DNA of 64,000 nucleotides from Sphingomonas sp. 67-36 (GTDB taxonomy: Bacteria > Pseudomonadota > Alphaproteobacteria > Sphingomonadales > Sphingomonadaceae). The DNA lies in the NCBI GenBank assembly GCA_001897375.1, contig MKSU01000009.1:1-64000 (forward strand), written 5' to 3'. Positions 1 through 10,568 of this stretch are shown piece by piece. Every line of letters starts with the position of its first letter. Positions within the stretch are counted from its first letter, which is position 1. Under the pieces are notes generated by a model. It worked only from the letters and a program-made list of their open reading frames with translations. It had not been told where the DNA came from and did not search any database. The translations under genes and the position numbers were made by a program.

Positions 1-254
1 CCATAGGCGACATAGCTCGCGCCGACCCCGCCATATTGCTCCGGCACGGTCGGGCCGAGCAGGCCGAGTTCGCCCATCTCGCGGAAGATCGCCGGGTCCG
101 TCACCTCGTTGGCGAAGGCATCGATCACGCGCGGCGCGAGCTTGTCCTGCGCATAGGCCCGCGCCGTGTCGCGCACCATCCGCTCGTCATCGCTCAACTG
201 ATCGTCGAGAAAGAATGGGTCAGACCAGTCGAACGCGCCCATGCCGGCCATCAT
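1..254 (-). CDS. gcdH: Glutaryl-CoA dehydrogenase, N-terminal part (cut by window edge)
   Basis: Only the first 84 codons are present; the gene runs off the left edge. The N-terminus has the FDWSDPF and [20 protein letters not shown] segments I recognise from glutaryl-CoA dehydrogenases, an FAD-dependent acyl-CoA dehydrogenase subfamily that oxidises and decarboxylates glutaryl-CoA to crotonyl-CoA in lysine and tryptophan breakdown. A GGAG sits upstream of two consecutive ATG codons (254 and 251); spacing favours 251 slightly, so the start is uncertain by one codon. The catalytic C-terminal half is outside the window, so the subfamily call rests on the N-terminus alone. Confidence 0.85.
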   Translation of the reverse strand, partial: MMAGMGAFDWSDPFFLDDQLSDDERMVRDTARAYAQDKLAPRVIDAFANEVTDPAIFREMGELGLLGPTVPEQYGGVGASYVAY

Positions 255-333
255 CAACTCCTGTGGTTTCGCGCTCGACGCTTCGCGGGATTGCGCCGGC
301 TTGTCCAGAGGGAGGGCGCGCGCGCTGCGTCCG

Positions 334-370
334 CAACGAAAAGGCCGCCCGCCGGGAAGGCGGGCGGCCT
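334..370 (-). terminator. Intrinsic terminator of the PEP-CTERM gene
   Basis: A perfect 12-bp stem (342-353 with 359-370, both arms made of AGGCCGCCCGCC and its complement) encloses a 5-nt loop. Read leftwards it is followed by TTTCGTT. It lies 27 bp beyond the stop codon of the minus-strand PEP-CTERM gene. Confidence 0.8.
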
Positions 371-396
371 ATCAGGCCCGGAAAGGGATGGGCCGA

Positions 397-915
397 TCAG
401 GCGAACCGGACGGCCGTCTCACGACGCCGGTAACGCAGCGCCCCCGCGACCGCGCCGAAACCGAGGATCATCAGCGCCCAGGTGGCGGGCTCCGGAACCG
501 GGTTGTAGTTGATCGTGCCCGAGTAGGACGAGGTCGCGGTGGCCGGACCGGCCGTGCCGGCGAGACGAAGCTGATAGGTGCCCGCGCCGACGTTGAAGGT
601 CGTTCCCGTGACGCCGACCGTGAAGGGGTTGCCGTCGAACAGCAGGCTGCTGAAGGTCATGCCCACCGGGGTATTGGTAAGCGTGATCGTCACATCACCT
701 GCCTTGGCGAGGGTGACGAGGAAGATGTCGTCGAAGCTCGCGTTCTTCGCGATCTGATCGAAGAACGAGCCGCTGGCGGCAACGTCGCTGAACGAGCAGC
801 CGTGATAGATATCGCCGCCGGGGCAGGAGATCGTCGCTGCCGCATTGGCCTGCGTCGCCGTGAAGGCCAGCGCGGCCATACCTGCCGCAGCCGTAACGAA
901 CGTGAACTTCCGCAT
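397..915 (-). CDS. FxDxF-type PEPxxWA-CTERM sorted protein
   Basis: A 172-residue secreted protein. Residues 1-25 form a signal peptide ending near ANA. The C-terminus carries a PEP-CTERM tripartite signal from residue 141: PEPATWAL, a hydrophobic helix (MILGFGAVAGAL), then the basic stretch RYRRR. Such tails are recognised by exosortase in Gram-negative bacteria; no exosortase gene is in this window. FDDIF near residue 61 matches the FxDxF motif seen in one group of these proteins. I chose ATG 915 because GAAGAGG lies just upstream and the signal peptide begins there; an upstream in-frame start at 951 would add a non-hydrophobic leader. The gene is monocistronic with its own terminator. The function of the mature domain is unknown. 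Confidence 0.85.
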   Translation of the reverse strand: MRKFTFVTAAAGMAALAFTATQANAAATISCPGGDIYHGCSFSDVAASGSFFDQIAKNASFDDIFLVTLAKAGDVTITLTNTPVGMTFSSLLFDGNPFTVGVTGTTFNVGAGTYQLRLAGTAGPATATSSYSGTINYNPVPEPATWALMILGFGAVAGALRYRRRETAVRFA

Positions 916-1051
916 GTCGCCTCTTCCCTGTTGCCTGGTAATGCCTCGCAACCTGCTTACCCGATTTTAATCTTAACGAAAGAACAACCTTTTGCCGGTT
1001 GATCCCAATGTGGGACGGCCGGGAGCGGGAAGCGCGCTTTGCCGCGCGATT

Positions 1052-1405
1052 TCATCGCTCCGGGGCGAGTTCGTGCGCGTATTTCGGTTGGTCGATCGCG
1101 AGCGAATCGAGCGCGCAGGCCTTCATATGCGCGACGAGTCGCGAATCGTCCGGGGCGATATCCCCCGCGCGAATCGCCTCCACCAGCAGCCGGTCGAGCG
1201 AGTCGCGATCGCCTTTCCGCCCGAGCAGCGCGGCGATGCGCGCGGCGGCGCGCGCGTCGGCGGCGGGGCCGAGCGCCATGTCGCGCGCGGCGATCTCCAG
1301 CGCGTTGCGCGCGACGCGCAGCGTGAAGCCGCTCGCGCTGCCGTCGACCGGCAGCCAGCGGGCGACGCCCTCGACCAGCGCCTGCGCGGTGGGATGGGTG
1401 ATCAT
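1052..1405 (-). CDS. DUF6285 protein, LvaB-like partner of the adjacent kinase
   Basis: A 117-residue soluble, mostly helical protein beginning MITHPTAQALVEGVARWL. It matches what I know of DUF6285 proteins, which are encoded beside APH-type kinases and acyl-CoA dehydrogenases. In Pseudomonas putida the equivalent small protein LvaB is reported to work with the kinase LvaA in levulinate breakdown. The ATG overlaps the kinase stop codon as ATGA (1402-1405), so translation is probably coupled. No catalytic motif is visible; the partner role is inferred from gene order and family knowledge. Confidence 0.75.
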   Translation of the reverse strand: MITHPTAQALVEGVARWLPVDGSASGFTLRVARNALEIAARDMALGPAADARAAARIAALLGRKGDRDSLDRLLVEAIRAGDIAPDDSRLVAHMKACALDSLAIDQPKYAHELAPER

Positions 1406-2394
1406 GCGGCGCTCCGTTCGATGATGGCGACGATATCGGCCTCGGTTTCCGACAGGCGGCGGCCGATCACCCCGCGTTCCGGCCCCGCGGTGGGATCGGC
1501 GGCCCAGCGCGCGTGCATCATGGTGGTCATCACGCCCCATTTGAGGCTGCCGAGCATCTGCCAGAAATCGACCCGTTCCGGTGCGATCGGCGCGCCGCCC
1601 GCCGCCTCATAGCCGGCGAGCAGGTCGTCGAGGTCGCCGAACCCGCCGACGCGATGCTCCGGCCGGCCGAAGCGCCAGCTATTGGTGCAGATCCAGCCGA
1701 TATCCTCCGCCGGGTCGCCGACATGCGCCAGCTCCCAGTCGAGCACCGCCGCGAGGCCGGTCGTGGGATCGACCATCAGATTGCCGTTGCGGAAATCGCC
1801 ATGGACCAGGGTGAGGTCGGTCGTCTCGGGCACACGCCGCTCCAGCCACCGGAAGGCGGCCTCGATCGTCGGGCGGACGGCACCGGAGGCGCGCCACGTC
1901 TCCTCGTAATTGGCGAGCGTGGTGCGCACGTCGAGCGCGGCCAGCCCCTCCACCGGCGGCGTCGCGTGGATGCGCGCCAGCGCCGCGCCGCATTGCCGCG
2001 CAAGTTTCGCGCGGATCGTGTCGAAGGCCGGATCGGCGGCGATTCGCTTGCCGAGCGTCTCGCCGGAGACGCGCGCCATGACATAGGCCTCGCCCAGCCC
2101 GTCCGCCGCGTCGCAGATATGGACAACCTCGGGCGCGGGGACGCCGTGCGTCACGGCGGCGGCGATCAGCTCCGCCTCGATGCGCAGCGGCGGCTTGTTG
2201 CCGGGATGGGTGGCGAGCGGCGAATTGCCCCGCCGCAGGATCAGCGCGCGCGATTCGCCCGACGGCGGCATCAGCGTGAACGCCCATGTCTCCATGCTCG
2301 CGCCGCCGGTGAGAAGCGAAAGGTCCGCGATCCGCGCTTCGCCGCCCGCGAGCGTCGGCGCGAGCGCCGCAAGCCTTTCCTCAACGTCCGTCAT
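1402..2394 (-). CDS. APH-type phosphotransferase (ACAD10/11 kinase-like, LvaA-like)
   Basis: A 330-residue protein of the aminoglycoside phosphotransferase/choline kinase fold. LVHGDFRNGNLMVD supplies the catalytic Asp and Asn of the Brenner motif, and AVLDWELAHVGDP holds the metal-binding Asp. The family includes the kinase domain of animal ACAD10/11 and bacterial LvaA, which phosphorylate 4-hydroxyacyl-CoAs. Position next to a DUF6285 gene and opposite an acyl-CoA dehydrogenase supports that role over antibiotic resistance. I chose ATG 2394 (MTDVEERL) because AGGGA lies at good distance; an in-frame ATG at 2409 is possible. Substrate chain length cannot be read from sequence. Confidence 0.8.
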   Translation of the reverse strand: MTDVEERLAALAPTLAGGEARIADLSLLTGGASMETWAFTLMPPSGESRALILRRGNSPLATHPGNKPPLRIEAELIAAAVTHGVPAPEVVHICDAADGLGEAYVMARVSGETLGKRIAADPAFDTIRAKLARQCGAALARIHATPPVEGLAALDVRTTLANYEETWRASGAVRPTIEAAFRWLERRVPETTDLTLVHGDFRNGNLMVDPTTGLAAVLDWELAHVGDPAEDIGWICTNSWRFGRPEHRVGGFGDLDDLLAGYEAAGGAPIAPERVDFWQMLGSLKWGVMTTMMHARWAADPTAGPERGVIGRRLSETEADIVAIIERSAA

Positions 2395-2480
2395 CTGCTT
2401 CCCTGTCATTTACGGCTGGCCATTTCCGCCGCGCCGCGTCAAATTGCATAGAGTTCTAAGGATTGTTCGGAGAGGATCAA

Positions 2481-3854
2481 ATGGATTTCGCGCTGCCCCC
2501 GGAACTGATCGACTATCTCGCCGAGCTGGATGCCTTCATCGAGGCGGAAATCAAGCCGCTGGAGCAGGCGGACGACAATATCCGCTTCTTCGACCACCGC
2601 CGCGAATGGGCGCGCACCGATTTCGAGAACGGCGGCCTGCCGCGCCACGAATGGGAGGCGCTGTTGCGCGAGGCGAAGCGGCGGGCGGACAAGGCCGGGC
2701 ATCTGCGCTTCGCGCTGCTGCCCAAGTTCGGCGGCAAGGGCGGCAGCAACCTGTGGATGTGCGTGATCCGCGAATATCTCGCCTCCAAGGGGCTGGGGCT
2801 GCACAACGACCTTCAGAACGAGCATTCGATCGTCGCCAACAATCCCTTCGCCAAGATGTTCGACGATTTCGGGACGGACGAACAGAAGGCCGAGTTCATC
2901 CCCGGCACGCTCGACGGCACGCGCCGCGTCACCTTCGGCCTGACCGAGCCGGATCACGGCTCCGACGCGACGCATATGGAGACGCGCGCGGTGCGCGAGG
3001 AGCGCGACGGCGTGGCCGGCTGGCGGATCGACGGCGAGAAGATGTGGACCACCGGAATGCACGAGGCGACGCATTGCGCGCTGTTCGCCCGCACCGCCGG
3101 GGAGGACGGCGCGGCGCGGGGCATCACCTGCTTCCTCGTCCCCGCCGACGCGCCCGGCGTGAAGGTCGAGGAATATCTCTGGACCTTCAACATGCCGACC
3201 GACCATCCGCGCGTCAGCTTCACGAACGTGTGGGTGCCGGAAAGCGCGGTGTTTGGGCCGGTCGACAACGGCCTGCCGCTGGCGCAGAGCTTCGTCCACG
3301 AGAACCGCATCCGGCAGGCGGCGTCCTCGCTCGGCGCGGCGGTCTATTGCATCGAGGAGGCGGTGCGCTACGCCCGCCAGCGCAAGCCGTTCGGCGAGGA
3401 TCTGGCGAAGAACCAGGCGATCCAGTTCCCGCTGGTCGAGCTGGCGACGCAGGCGGAGATGCTGCGCCTCCTCATACGCAAGACCGCGTGGGAGATGGAC
3501 CAGATGCCCCACCCGGAGGTGGAAAAGCGCATCTCCGACAAGGTGAGCATGTGCAATTACTGGGCGAACCGCCTGTGCTGCGAGGCGGCGGACCGCGCGA
3601 TGCAGGTGCATGGCGGGATCGGCTATTCGCGGCACAAGCCGTTCGAGCATATCTACCGCCACCACCGCCGCTATCGCATCACCGAGGGCGCGGAGGAAAT
3701 CCAGATGCGCAAGGTGGCGGCGTTCCTGTTCGGCTATCTCGGGCCGAAGCGGAAGGAGTTCGCCGAACTCGGCTGGGACGATGTGGATTATCGCACCGAG
3801 AGCCAGATCCGCCCGCGTTCCGGCTCGCAGGCGATCGGAGCGGCGAGGGAATAG
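2481..3854 (+). CDS. Acyl-CoA dehydrogenase, LvaC/ACAD11-like
   Basis: A 457-residue FAD-dependent acyl-CoA dehydrogenase family protein. FGLTEPDHGSDATHMET is the flavin-binding segment, VHGGIGYSRHKPFEHIYR and TEGAEEIQMRKVAAFLFG are the usual C-terminal core motifs. A GGAGAGG sits before ATG 2481. It is divergent from the kinase/DUF6285 pair with about 86 bp between the starts, so a shared promoter region is likely. The trio matches the lvaA-lvaB-lvaC set, where the dehydrogenase-like enzyme acts on the phosphorylated 4-hydroxyacyl-CoA. LvaD and LvaE equivalents are not in the window. Confidence 0.85.
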   Translation: MDFALPPELIDYLAELDAFIEAEIKPLEQADDNIRFFDHRREWARTDFENGGLPRHEWEALLREAKRRADKAGHLRFALLPKFGGKGGSNLWMCVIREYLASKGLGLHNDLQNEHSIVANNPFAKMFDDFGTDEQKAEFIPGTLDGTRRVTFGLTEPDHGSDATHMETRAVREERDGVAGWRIDGEKMWTTGMHEATHCALFARTAGEDGAARGITCFLVPADAPGVKVEEYLWTFNMPTDHPRVSFTNVWVPESAVFGPVDNGLPLAQSFVHENRIRQAASSLGAAVYCIEEAVRYARQRKPFGEDLAKNQAIQFPLVELATQAEMLRLLIRKTAWEMDQMPHPEVEKRISDKVSMCNYWANRLCCEAADRAMQVHGGIGYSRHKPFEHIYRHHRRYRITEGAEEIQMRKVAAFLFGYLGPKRKEFAELGWDDVDYRTESQIRPRSGSQAIGAARE

Positions 3855-4934
<1,080 letters not shown>

Positions 4935-4979
4935 GGAAGGCCGCGCCACGCTGGCGAGGTGGTGAGCCGGAGCGGCGAA

Positions 4980-5429
4980 TCACGCCGCCCAGCCGCCGGT
5001 CTGGCGCAGCGCCTCGCCCAGCACCATCGCCGCCGATACCGCGACGTTGAGCGAGCGGAAGCCGGCGCGCATCGGGACGCGCACCCGCATGTCCGCGCGA
5101 TCGTGAACCGCCCGCGGCACGCCGGCGCCTTCCGAGCCGAACAGCAGCACGTCGTCGGGCCGGAAGGCGGCGTCGGGCAGGGGAATCGCCCCGCCGGTGG
5201 TGGCGAGCACGATCCGCCCCGCCGCCTGTGCCGCGAATGCCGCCCAGTCGGCATGGCGCGTCACGTCCACGGCGGCGGCATAGTCCATCCCGGCGCGGGC
5301 GAGCGCGCGGTCGCTCCACGGGAAACCCATCGGCTCGATCAGGTCGACGCCGACGCCCATGCAGGCGGCGAGCCGCAGGATCGTGCCGACATTGCCGGCG
5401 ATGTCCGGCTGGTACAGGGCGATGCGCAT
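4980..5429 (-). CDS. trmL: tRNA (cytidine/uridine-2'-O)-methyltransferase TrmL
   Basis: A 149-residue SPOUT-fold methyltransferase. MRIALYQPDIAGNVG is the typical N-terminus; LLFGSEGAGVP and VRVPMRAGFRSLNVAVSAA make the trefoil knot that binds S-adenosylmethionine. TrmL methylates the 2'-OH at wobble position 34 of tRNA-Leu. Length equals the family norm. An upstream in-frame extension exists, but the domain starts exactly at ATG 5429. It is divergent from petA. Confidence 0.9.
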   Translation of the reverse strand: MRIALYQPDIAGNVGTILRLAACMGVGVDLIEPMGFPWSDRALARAGMDYAAAVDVTRHADWAAFAAQAAGRIVLATTGGAIPLPDAAFRPDDVLLFGSEGAGVPRAVHDRADMRVRVPMRAGFRSLNVAVSAAMVLGEALRQTGGWAA

Positions 5430-5505
5430 GGCCGCGCGGTTAGCCCGCGGCCGCGCCGGGCGGAAGGGCGTCGCGGACGAGTTGGCGGTTTTGCGCAAAA
5501 TGCTG

Positions 5506-5533
5506 TTGGCAGGGGCGGGGGTCGCGGTTATCA
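5506..5533 (+). promoter_or_regulatory. Candidate sigma-70 type promoter for petABC
   Basis: TTGGCA (5506-5511) and TTATCA (5528-5533) are separated by 16 bp in the 205-bp gap between trmL and petA, about 100 bp before the petA start. The match is modest and no mapped start supports it. Confidence 0.3.
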
Positions 5534-5634
5534 GGCCCGTGCCTCCGTGGGGACGGTGGACATGAGGCGGGCGTGGGGGGATCGATATCGGTTACCATGC
5601 ACCCGCCCCGGCAGGAAGGGACAAGGGTTAGCGA

Positions 5635-6219
5635 ATGGCGACGGTCGAAAACACGATTCCCCCGGGTGAGAACCCAGCTCCCTACCTCGAGGAAGGCCAC
5701 GATCCCCGCCGGCGCGATTTCATCAATATCGCGGCGGTCGCCTGGGCGGGCGTCGGCGCGGGCGTGATCGTGCTGCCGCTCATCAACCAGATGAACCCGT
5801 CGGCCGACGTGCTGGCGCAGGCCACCACCGAGGTCGACCTGTCCAAGATCGCGCCGGGCCAGGCGATCAAGACGATCTTCCGCAAGCAGCCGCTGTTCGT
5901 GCGCAACCTGACGCCGAAGGAGATCGCGGAGGCCGACGCGGTGCCGCTCAGCATCCTGCGCGATCCGCAGACGCTGGAGCAGCGCACCAAGCCGGGCAAG
6001 AAGAACTGGCTTATCACGCTCGGCGTGTGCACCCATCTCGGCTGCGTGCCGCTGGGCGCGGGCGAGGGCGAGAATCGCGGGCCGTTCGGCGGCTATTTCT
6101 GCCCGTGCCACGGCTCGGCCTATGACACGGCCGCGCGCATCCGCCAGGGACCGGCGCCGCTCAACCTGCACGTTCCCGATTACACCTTCACGTCTGACAC
6201 GGCCGTAACGGTCGGTTGA
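5635..6219 (+). CDS. petA: Ubiquinol-cytochrome c reductase, Rieske iron-sulfur subunit
   Basis: A 194-residue Rieske protein of the cytochrome bc1 complex in the inner membrane. [15 protein letters not shown] is a twin-arginine-like N-terminus leading into a single membrane helix. CTHLGC and CPCHGS supply the two Cys and two His that hold the 2Fe-2S cluster. It takes the first electron from ubiquinol and passes it to cytochrome c1. It is the first gene of petA-petB-petC, 11 bp before petB. Length is normal for the family. Confidence 0.97.
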   Translation: MATVENTIPPGENPAPYLEEGHDPRRRDFINIAAVAWAGVGAGVIVLPLINQMNPSADVLAQATTEVDLSKIAPGQAIKTIFRKQPLFVRNLTPKEIAEADAVPLSILRDPQTLEQRTKPGKKNWLITLGVCTHLGCVPLGAGEGENRGPFGGYFCPCHGSAYDTAARIRQGPAPLNLHVPDYTFTSDTAVTVG

Positions 6220-6230
6220 GGTAGCGCACG

Positions 6231-7520
6231 ATGAGCTTTCCCTGGGCCAAACATTATGAGCCGAAGCAGCCGCTGATGCGGTGGCTGGACGAGAAGCTGC
6301 CGCTGCCGCGCCTCGTCTATAACGCGATCGGGGCCGGCTATCCGGTGCCGCGCAACCTCAATTACTGGTGGAACTTCGGCGTGCTCGCCGGCGTGGCGCT
6401 GGTGTGCCAGATCGTCACCGGCATCGTGCTGGCGATGCACTACGCGCCCAACGCGCTGGTCGCCTTCGGCTCGACCGAGCATATCATGCGCGACGTCAAC
6501 GGCGGCTGGTTCCTGCGCTATGCGCACGCCAACGGCGCGTCGATGTTCCTCGCGGTGGTCTATGTCCATATCGGGCGCGGACTCTATTACGGCTCGTACA
6601 AGGCGCCGCGCGAGATGGTGTGGCTGCTCGGGGTGGTGATCTTTCTCCTCATGATGGCCACCGCCTTCATGGGCTACGTGCTGCCGTGGGGACAGATGAG
6701 CTTCTGGGGCGCGCAGGTCATCACCGGCTTCTTCTCGGCGATCCCCGGCGTGGGCGAGACGGTCCGCATCTGGCTGCTCGGCGGCTTCGCGCCGGACAAT
6801 GCCGCGCTCAACCGCTTCTTCTCGCTGCACTATCTGCTGCCGTTCGTGATTGCGGCGGTCATCATCCTGCACATCTGGGCGCTGCACATCCCCGGCTCGA
6901 ACAACCCGACCGGCGTTGACGTGAAGGGCGAGCAGGACACGGTGCCGTTCCATCCCTATTACACGGCGAAGGACGGCGTCGGCGTCGGCGCCTTCTTCCT
7001 GGTGTTCGCGCTGCTGGTGTTCTTCTCGCCGAACCTGCTCGGCCACCCTGACAATTATATCGAGGCGAACCCGCTCTCGACGCCGGCGCACATCGTGCCG
7101 GAGTGGTACTTCCTGCCGTTCTACGCGATCCTGAAGTCGTTCACCTTCAACTTCCTGTGGATCCCGGCGAAGCTGTGGGGCGTGCTGGCGATGTTCGGCT
7201 CGATCCTGCTGCTGTTCTTCCTGCCGTGGCTGGATTCGTCGCCGGTGCGCTCGGCCAACTACCGGCCGACCTATCGCTGGTTCCTGCTCGTGCTGCTGAT
7301 CGACGTGCTGGTGCTCGGCTATGTCGGCGGGGCGGAGCCGATCGCGCGCAACGTCATCATGGGGCAGATCGCCTCGATCTATTATTTCGCGCACTTCCTG
7401 ATCATCCTGCCTTGGGTGGCGCGTTCGGAGCGGCCGCGGCCGCTGCCCAACTCGATCACCGAAGCGGTGCTGGCGAAGCATGGCGGAACGTCGCCGGCCG
7501 AAACCGCGCTGGCGCACTGA
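6231..7520 (+). CDS. petB: Cytochrome b of the bc1 complex
   Basis: A 429-residue polytopic membrane protein. Haem ligands are visible as two His pairs spaced 14 apart, H99/H113 and H200/H214. The PEWY motif of the quinol-oxidation site is at residues 290-293. The protein is full length, like mitochondrial cytochrome b, and not split as in b6f. It carries both b haems and the quinone sites. It lies second in the pet operon, 24 bp before petC. Confidence 0.97.
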   Translation: MSFPWAKHYEPKQPLMRWLDEKLPLPRLVYNAIGAGYPVPRNLNYWWNFGVLAGVALVCQIVTGIVLAMHYAPNALVAFGSTEHIMRDVNGGWFLRYAHANGASMFLAVVYVHIGRGLYYGSYKAPREMVWLLGVVIFLLMMATAFMGYVLPWGQMSFWGAQVITGFFSAIPGVGETVRIWLLGGFAPDNAALNRFFSLHYLLPFVIAAVIILHIWALHIPGSNNPTGVDVKGEQDTVPFHPYYTAKDGVGVGAFFLVFALLVFFSPNLLGHPDNYIEANPLSTPAHIVPEWYFLPFYAILKSFTFNFLWIPAKLWGVLAMFGSILLLFFLPWLDSSPVRSANYRPTYRWFLLVLLIDVLVLGYVGGAEPIARNVIMGQIASIYYFAHFLIILPWVARSERPRPLPNSITEAVLAKHGGTSPAETALAH

Positions 7521-7544
7521 GCCGAACGGGGGACTGACAAGACA

Positions 7545-8387
7545 ATGGTTCGTACCATCGCACTCCTGATCGGCGCGGCGTTCGTCGCGGCGCTCGGCTT
7601 CGCGCTGTTCGGCACGGTGAAGACCGCGATCACCGATCCCGCGCCGGAGACGGCCGAAGAGGTCTATCGCATCCATCCGGAAGACACCGGGCTGAAGTCC
7701 GCCGGCCTGTTCGGCACCTTCGATCGCCAGCAGGTCCAGCGCGGCTTCCAGGTCTACAAGGAAGTCTGCTCGGCCTGCCACTCGCTGAAGTTCGTCCACT
7801 TCCGCGATCTCACCAAGATCGGCTATTCCGACGCGCAGGTGAAGGCGATCGCCGCCGGCTGGGCGACCGAGCAGCCGTCGATCAACCCGGACACGGGCGA
7901 GCCCGCCACGCGCAAGAACGTGCCGGCCGATCCGTTCCCGTCTCCCTTCGCCAACGAGATCGCCGCGCGCGCCGCGAACAACAACGCGCTGCCGCCGGAC
8001 CTCTCGCTGATCGCCAAGGCGCGCGAGAACGGCCCGAACTACGTTCACGCGCTGCTGCTCGGCTATCGCGACCAGCCGGCCGATCTGGTCAAGGAATTCC
8101 CTGGCTCGGTGACGCCGAAGGGGCTGCACTATAACCCGGTGTTCCCGAACCTGAACATCGCGATGCCGCCGCCGCTGACGCAGGACGGTCAGGTCACCTA
8201 TGCCGATGGCACCAAGGCGACCAAGGACCAGATGGCGCGCGACGTCGCCGCCTTCCTGACCTGGACGGCCGAGCCGAACCTCGAATCGCGCCACGGCGCC
8301 GGGTTCGCCACGGTGATCTTCCTCGCCATCTTCATGTTCCTCACCTGGGGCGCCTACCAGAACGTCTGGCGCAACATGGAGCATTGA
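7545..8387 (+). CDS. petC: Cytochrome c1 of the bc1 complex
   Basis: A 280-residue protein with an N-terminal signal/anchor (residues 4-23), a CxxCH haem site at C75-S-A-C78-H79, and an AMPPPL segment near residue 207 that offers the Met axial ligand. A C-terminal membrane helix (GFATVIFLAIFMFLTWGAY) anchors it with the haem domain in the periplasm. It passes electrons from the Rieske protein to soluble or anchored cytochrome c. It ends the pet operon and is followed by a strong terminator. Confidence 0.97.
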   Translation: MVRTIALLIGAAFVAALGFALFGTVKTAITDPAPETAEEVYRIHPEDTGLKSAGLFGTFDRQQVQRGFQVYKEVCSACHSLKFVHFRDLTKIGYSDAQVKAIAAGWATEQPSINPDTGEPATRKNVPADPFPSPFANEIAARAANNNALPPDLSLIAKARENGPNYVHALLLGYRDQPADLVKEFPGSVTPKGLHYNPVFPNLNIAMPPPLTQDGQVTYADGTKATKDQMARDVAAFLTWTAEPNLESRHGAGFATVIFLAIFMFLTWGAYQNVWRNMEH

Positions 8388-8427
8388 GGGCATCCCGCTC
8401 TTTCGCATGAGGGAGCAGGAGACCAAG

Positions 8428-8467
8428 CGGCGGCCGCGGTGACACCCCGGCCGCCGTTTTGCGTTTT
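8428..8467 (+). terminator. Intrinsic terminator of the petABC operon
   Basis: A perfect 9-bp stem (CGGCGGCCG at 8428-8436 with CGGCCGCCG at 8448-8456) is followed directly by TTTTGCGTTTT. It separates petC from apt, so apt needs its own promoter or read-through. Confidence 0.85.
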
Positions 8468-8515
8468 GGACGATGTGGGGTTTGGCCACTTGCGGGCGCG
8501 GCGATGGAGATGCCG

Positions 8516-9046
<531 letters not shown>

Positions 9047-9247
9047 CTCCCTATCCGGCGTCGCGACCTTTCGACCCGTCGATCCTGAACGGGAGAGAAA
9101 GGGTCAATTCAGCGCCGCTTCACCCGCACCGCGCGATAATCGCTCACAATCAGGAACGTGGGCGGCGCGATAGCCGTTTGCGTTCGATCTTTGGATGACC
9201 GCTGGCGGCTTCTTCCGGCCGCCCCCGGAAAACGAGGGAGAAGGACG

Positions 9248-9649
9248 ATGGATCGCAAGCGGATCATGCTGGTGGTGCTGGTCGGTGCGGCCGGGCTGGG
9301 CGTTTCGGCCTGCGCCGACGACTATGGCTATGGCGGCATGTCGGTCGGCTATGGCGCACCGGGCTATTACGACAGCTACGGCCCTGGCTATTGGGGCTGG
9401 TACGGCGACTATTATTATCCCGGCACCGGCGTCTATGTGTACGACCATTCTCGCCGGCCCTATCGCTGGAACGATGACCAGCGGCGCTATTGGGAAGGCC
9501 GGGGCAACAATTACTGGCACGGCCGGCCCGGCGGCAACGGTCCGGGCGCGCGGCCCAATCCCCGCCCGAACTGGCACGACTTCCACAATCGCGGCGGCGG
9601 CAACTTTGGCGGGCGCGGCTCGCGCGGCGGACCACCGCCGCACCACTGA
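9248..9649 (+). CDS. Gly/Tyr-rich lipoprotein of unknown function
   Basis: A 133-residue protein with a lipoprotein-type signal: basic MDRKR, hydrophobic core, then lipobox GVSAC at about residue 22. The mature part is rich in Gly, Tyr, Trp and Arg, with YYDSYGPGYWGWYGDYYYPG and a Gly/Pro/Arg/His tail. A GGGAGAAGG ribosome site precedes ATG 9248. I do not recognise a defined domain; it resembles small surface or envelope proteins of sphingomonads. It stands alone between apt and a minus-strand ATPase gene. Confidence 0.7.
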   Translation: MDRKRIMLVVLVGAAGLGVSACADDYGYGGMSVGYGAPGYYDSYGPGYWGWYGDYYYPGTGVYVYDHSRRPYRWNDDQRRYWEGRGNNYWHGRPGGNGPGARPNPRPNWHDFHNRGGGNFGGRGSRGGPPPHH

Positions 9650-9696
9650 TCGGCCGCGATGGCCGGCCGGCGCTCACGCTCCGGCCGGTCGGTCAA

Positions 9697-10395
9697 TCAC
9701 ATGAGCGGTCGGAAGCGCATCCTGCCCGCGTGAAGGAAGCAGGCCTTGGAGAACAGGGCCATGTCCAGCGGATTGGGCAGCCGGATATCGGCTAGGTCCG
9801 GTAATGGCTCACGCGTGGGATCGTATGAGCGGTCGATCTGGGCGATGAACGCAAGGATGACGCCGCTGCTTCGCGCGAAGGCGCGCAGCGTGACGATCTG
9901 CTCGCCAAGCGCCGGCTTGCTCCGGTGCTGATCGAGGATTTGCAGATAATCGATCACCGCGACGGTGCCGCGCGATGCACCGGAAAGGCGACGCATCACG
10001 TAATCGGCGCAGATGTCGTCGGAGGTATCGATCTCGATCGCCGCCGCTTGCGCATCCGTGGCCAGCCTGCGGAGGTGCGTCCGCGTCTGCGCCTCGCTGA
10101 ACTCGAGCGTGAAGAAGGCGCTTCTCCTGCCCGCGCGCGCGGCGTCGAGCAGCAAGCGCAGCCCGAGCAATGTCTTGCCCTGCGCGGGGCGAGCGCCGAG
10201 CAGGAGCATGTCGCCCTCGCCGAGCCGGGAAAGCAGCCCCGTATCCGTCGTGGCGCTGGCGGAGAGCAGACTCCACGTCGCGAAGCCTTCCAGACGGGCG
10301 ACATGATCGAGCGCGGCGTGGAGCGGGATATCCCGGTCGCGCGCCAGCAATCTGGCGCGGCGCTTGAGGCGATGGATCGGGGCGGAGAGCGTCAT
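9697..10395 (-). CDS. DnaB-like RecA-fold ATPase (orphan, helicase core only)
   Basis: A 232-residue protein. The Walker A is GARPAQGKT, followed by AFFTLEFSE, and the Walker B-like strand TVAVIDYLQIL is the DnaB hexameric helicase signature; AFIAQIDRS matches the sensor region. It lacks the DnaB N-terminal domain and is about half the length of a replicative helicase. The first 50 residues (RLKRRARLLARDRDIPLHAALDHVARLEGF) look like a short helical module. I chose ATG 10395 because GGAGG lies upstream; an in-frame ATG at 10410 is possible. Its role is unknown; it may be a domesticated helicase-like ATPase. Confidence 0.7.
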   Translation of the reverse strand: MTLSAPIHRLKRRARLLARDRDIPLHAALDHVARLEGFATWSLLSASATTDTGLLSRLGEGDMLLLGARPAQGKTLLGLRLLLDAARAGRRSAFFTLEFSEAQTRTHLRRLATDAQAAAIEIDTSDDICADYVMRRLSGASRGTVAVIDYLQILDQHRSKPALGEQIVTLRAFARSSGVILAFIAQIDRSYDPTREPLPDLADIRLPNPLDMALFSKACFLHAGRMRFRPLM

Positions 10396-10568
10396 CGGCG
10401 AAACCTCCATGCCGGGCGTGGACGCAATCCCTCCTTATGCGCTGCCCGAATGGACGGTTCGACGATCGCCTGCCCCGTATGGATGATACTTCCCCGATCG
10501 GAGGGAGGAGGCGCGGGCCGAGCCTGCGCCGATCATAACGGACCGGCGATCGCGCGCAAGCGGCGCGC

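Noticed and set aside
1402-2394. Aminoglycoside resistance kinase.
   Set aside because: The gene context (DUF6285 and acyl-CoA dehydrogenase) and sequence fit the ACAD10/11-type kinase group; nothing supports drug modification.
4935-4979. A terminator in the nitronate monooxygenase/trmL convergent gap.
   Set aside because: No stem with a T-run is visible in these 45 bases.
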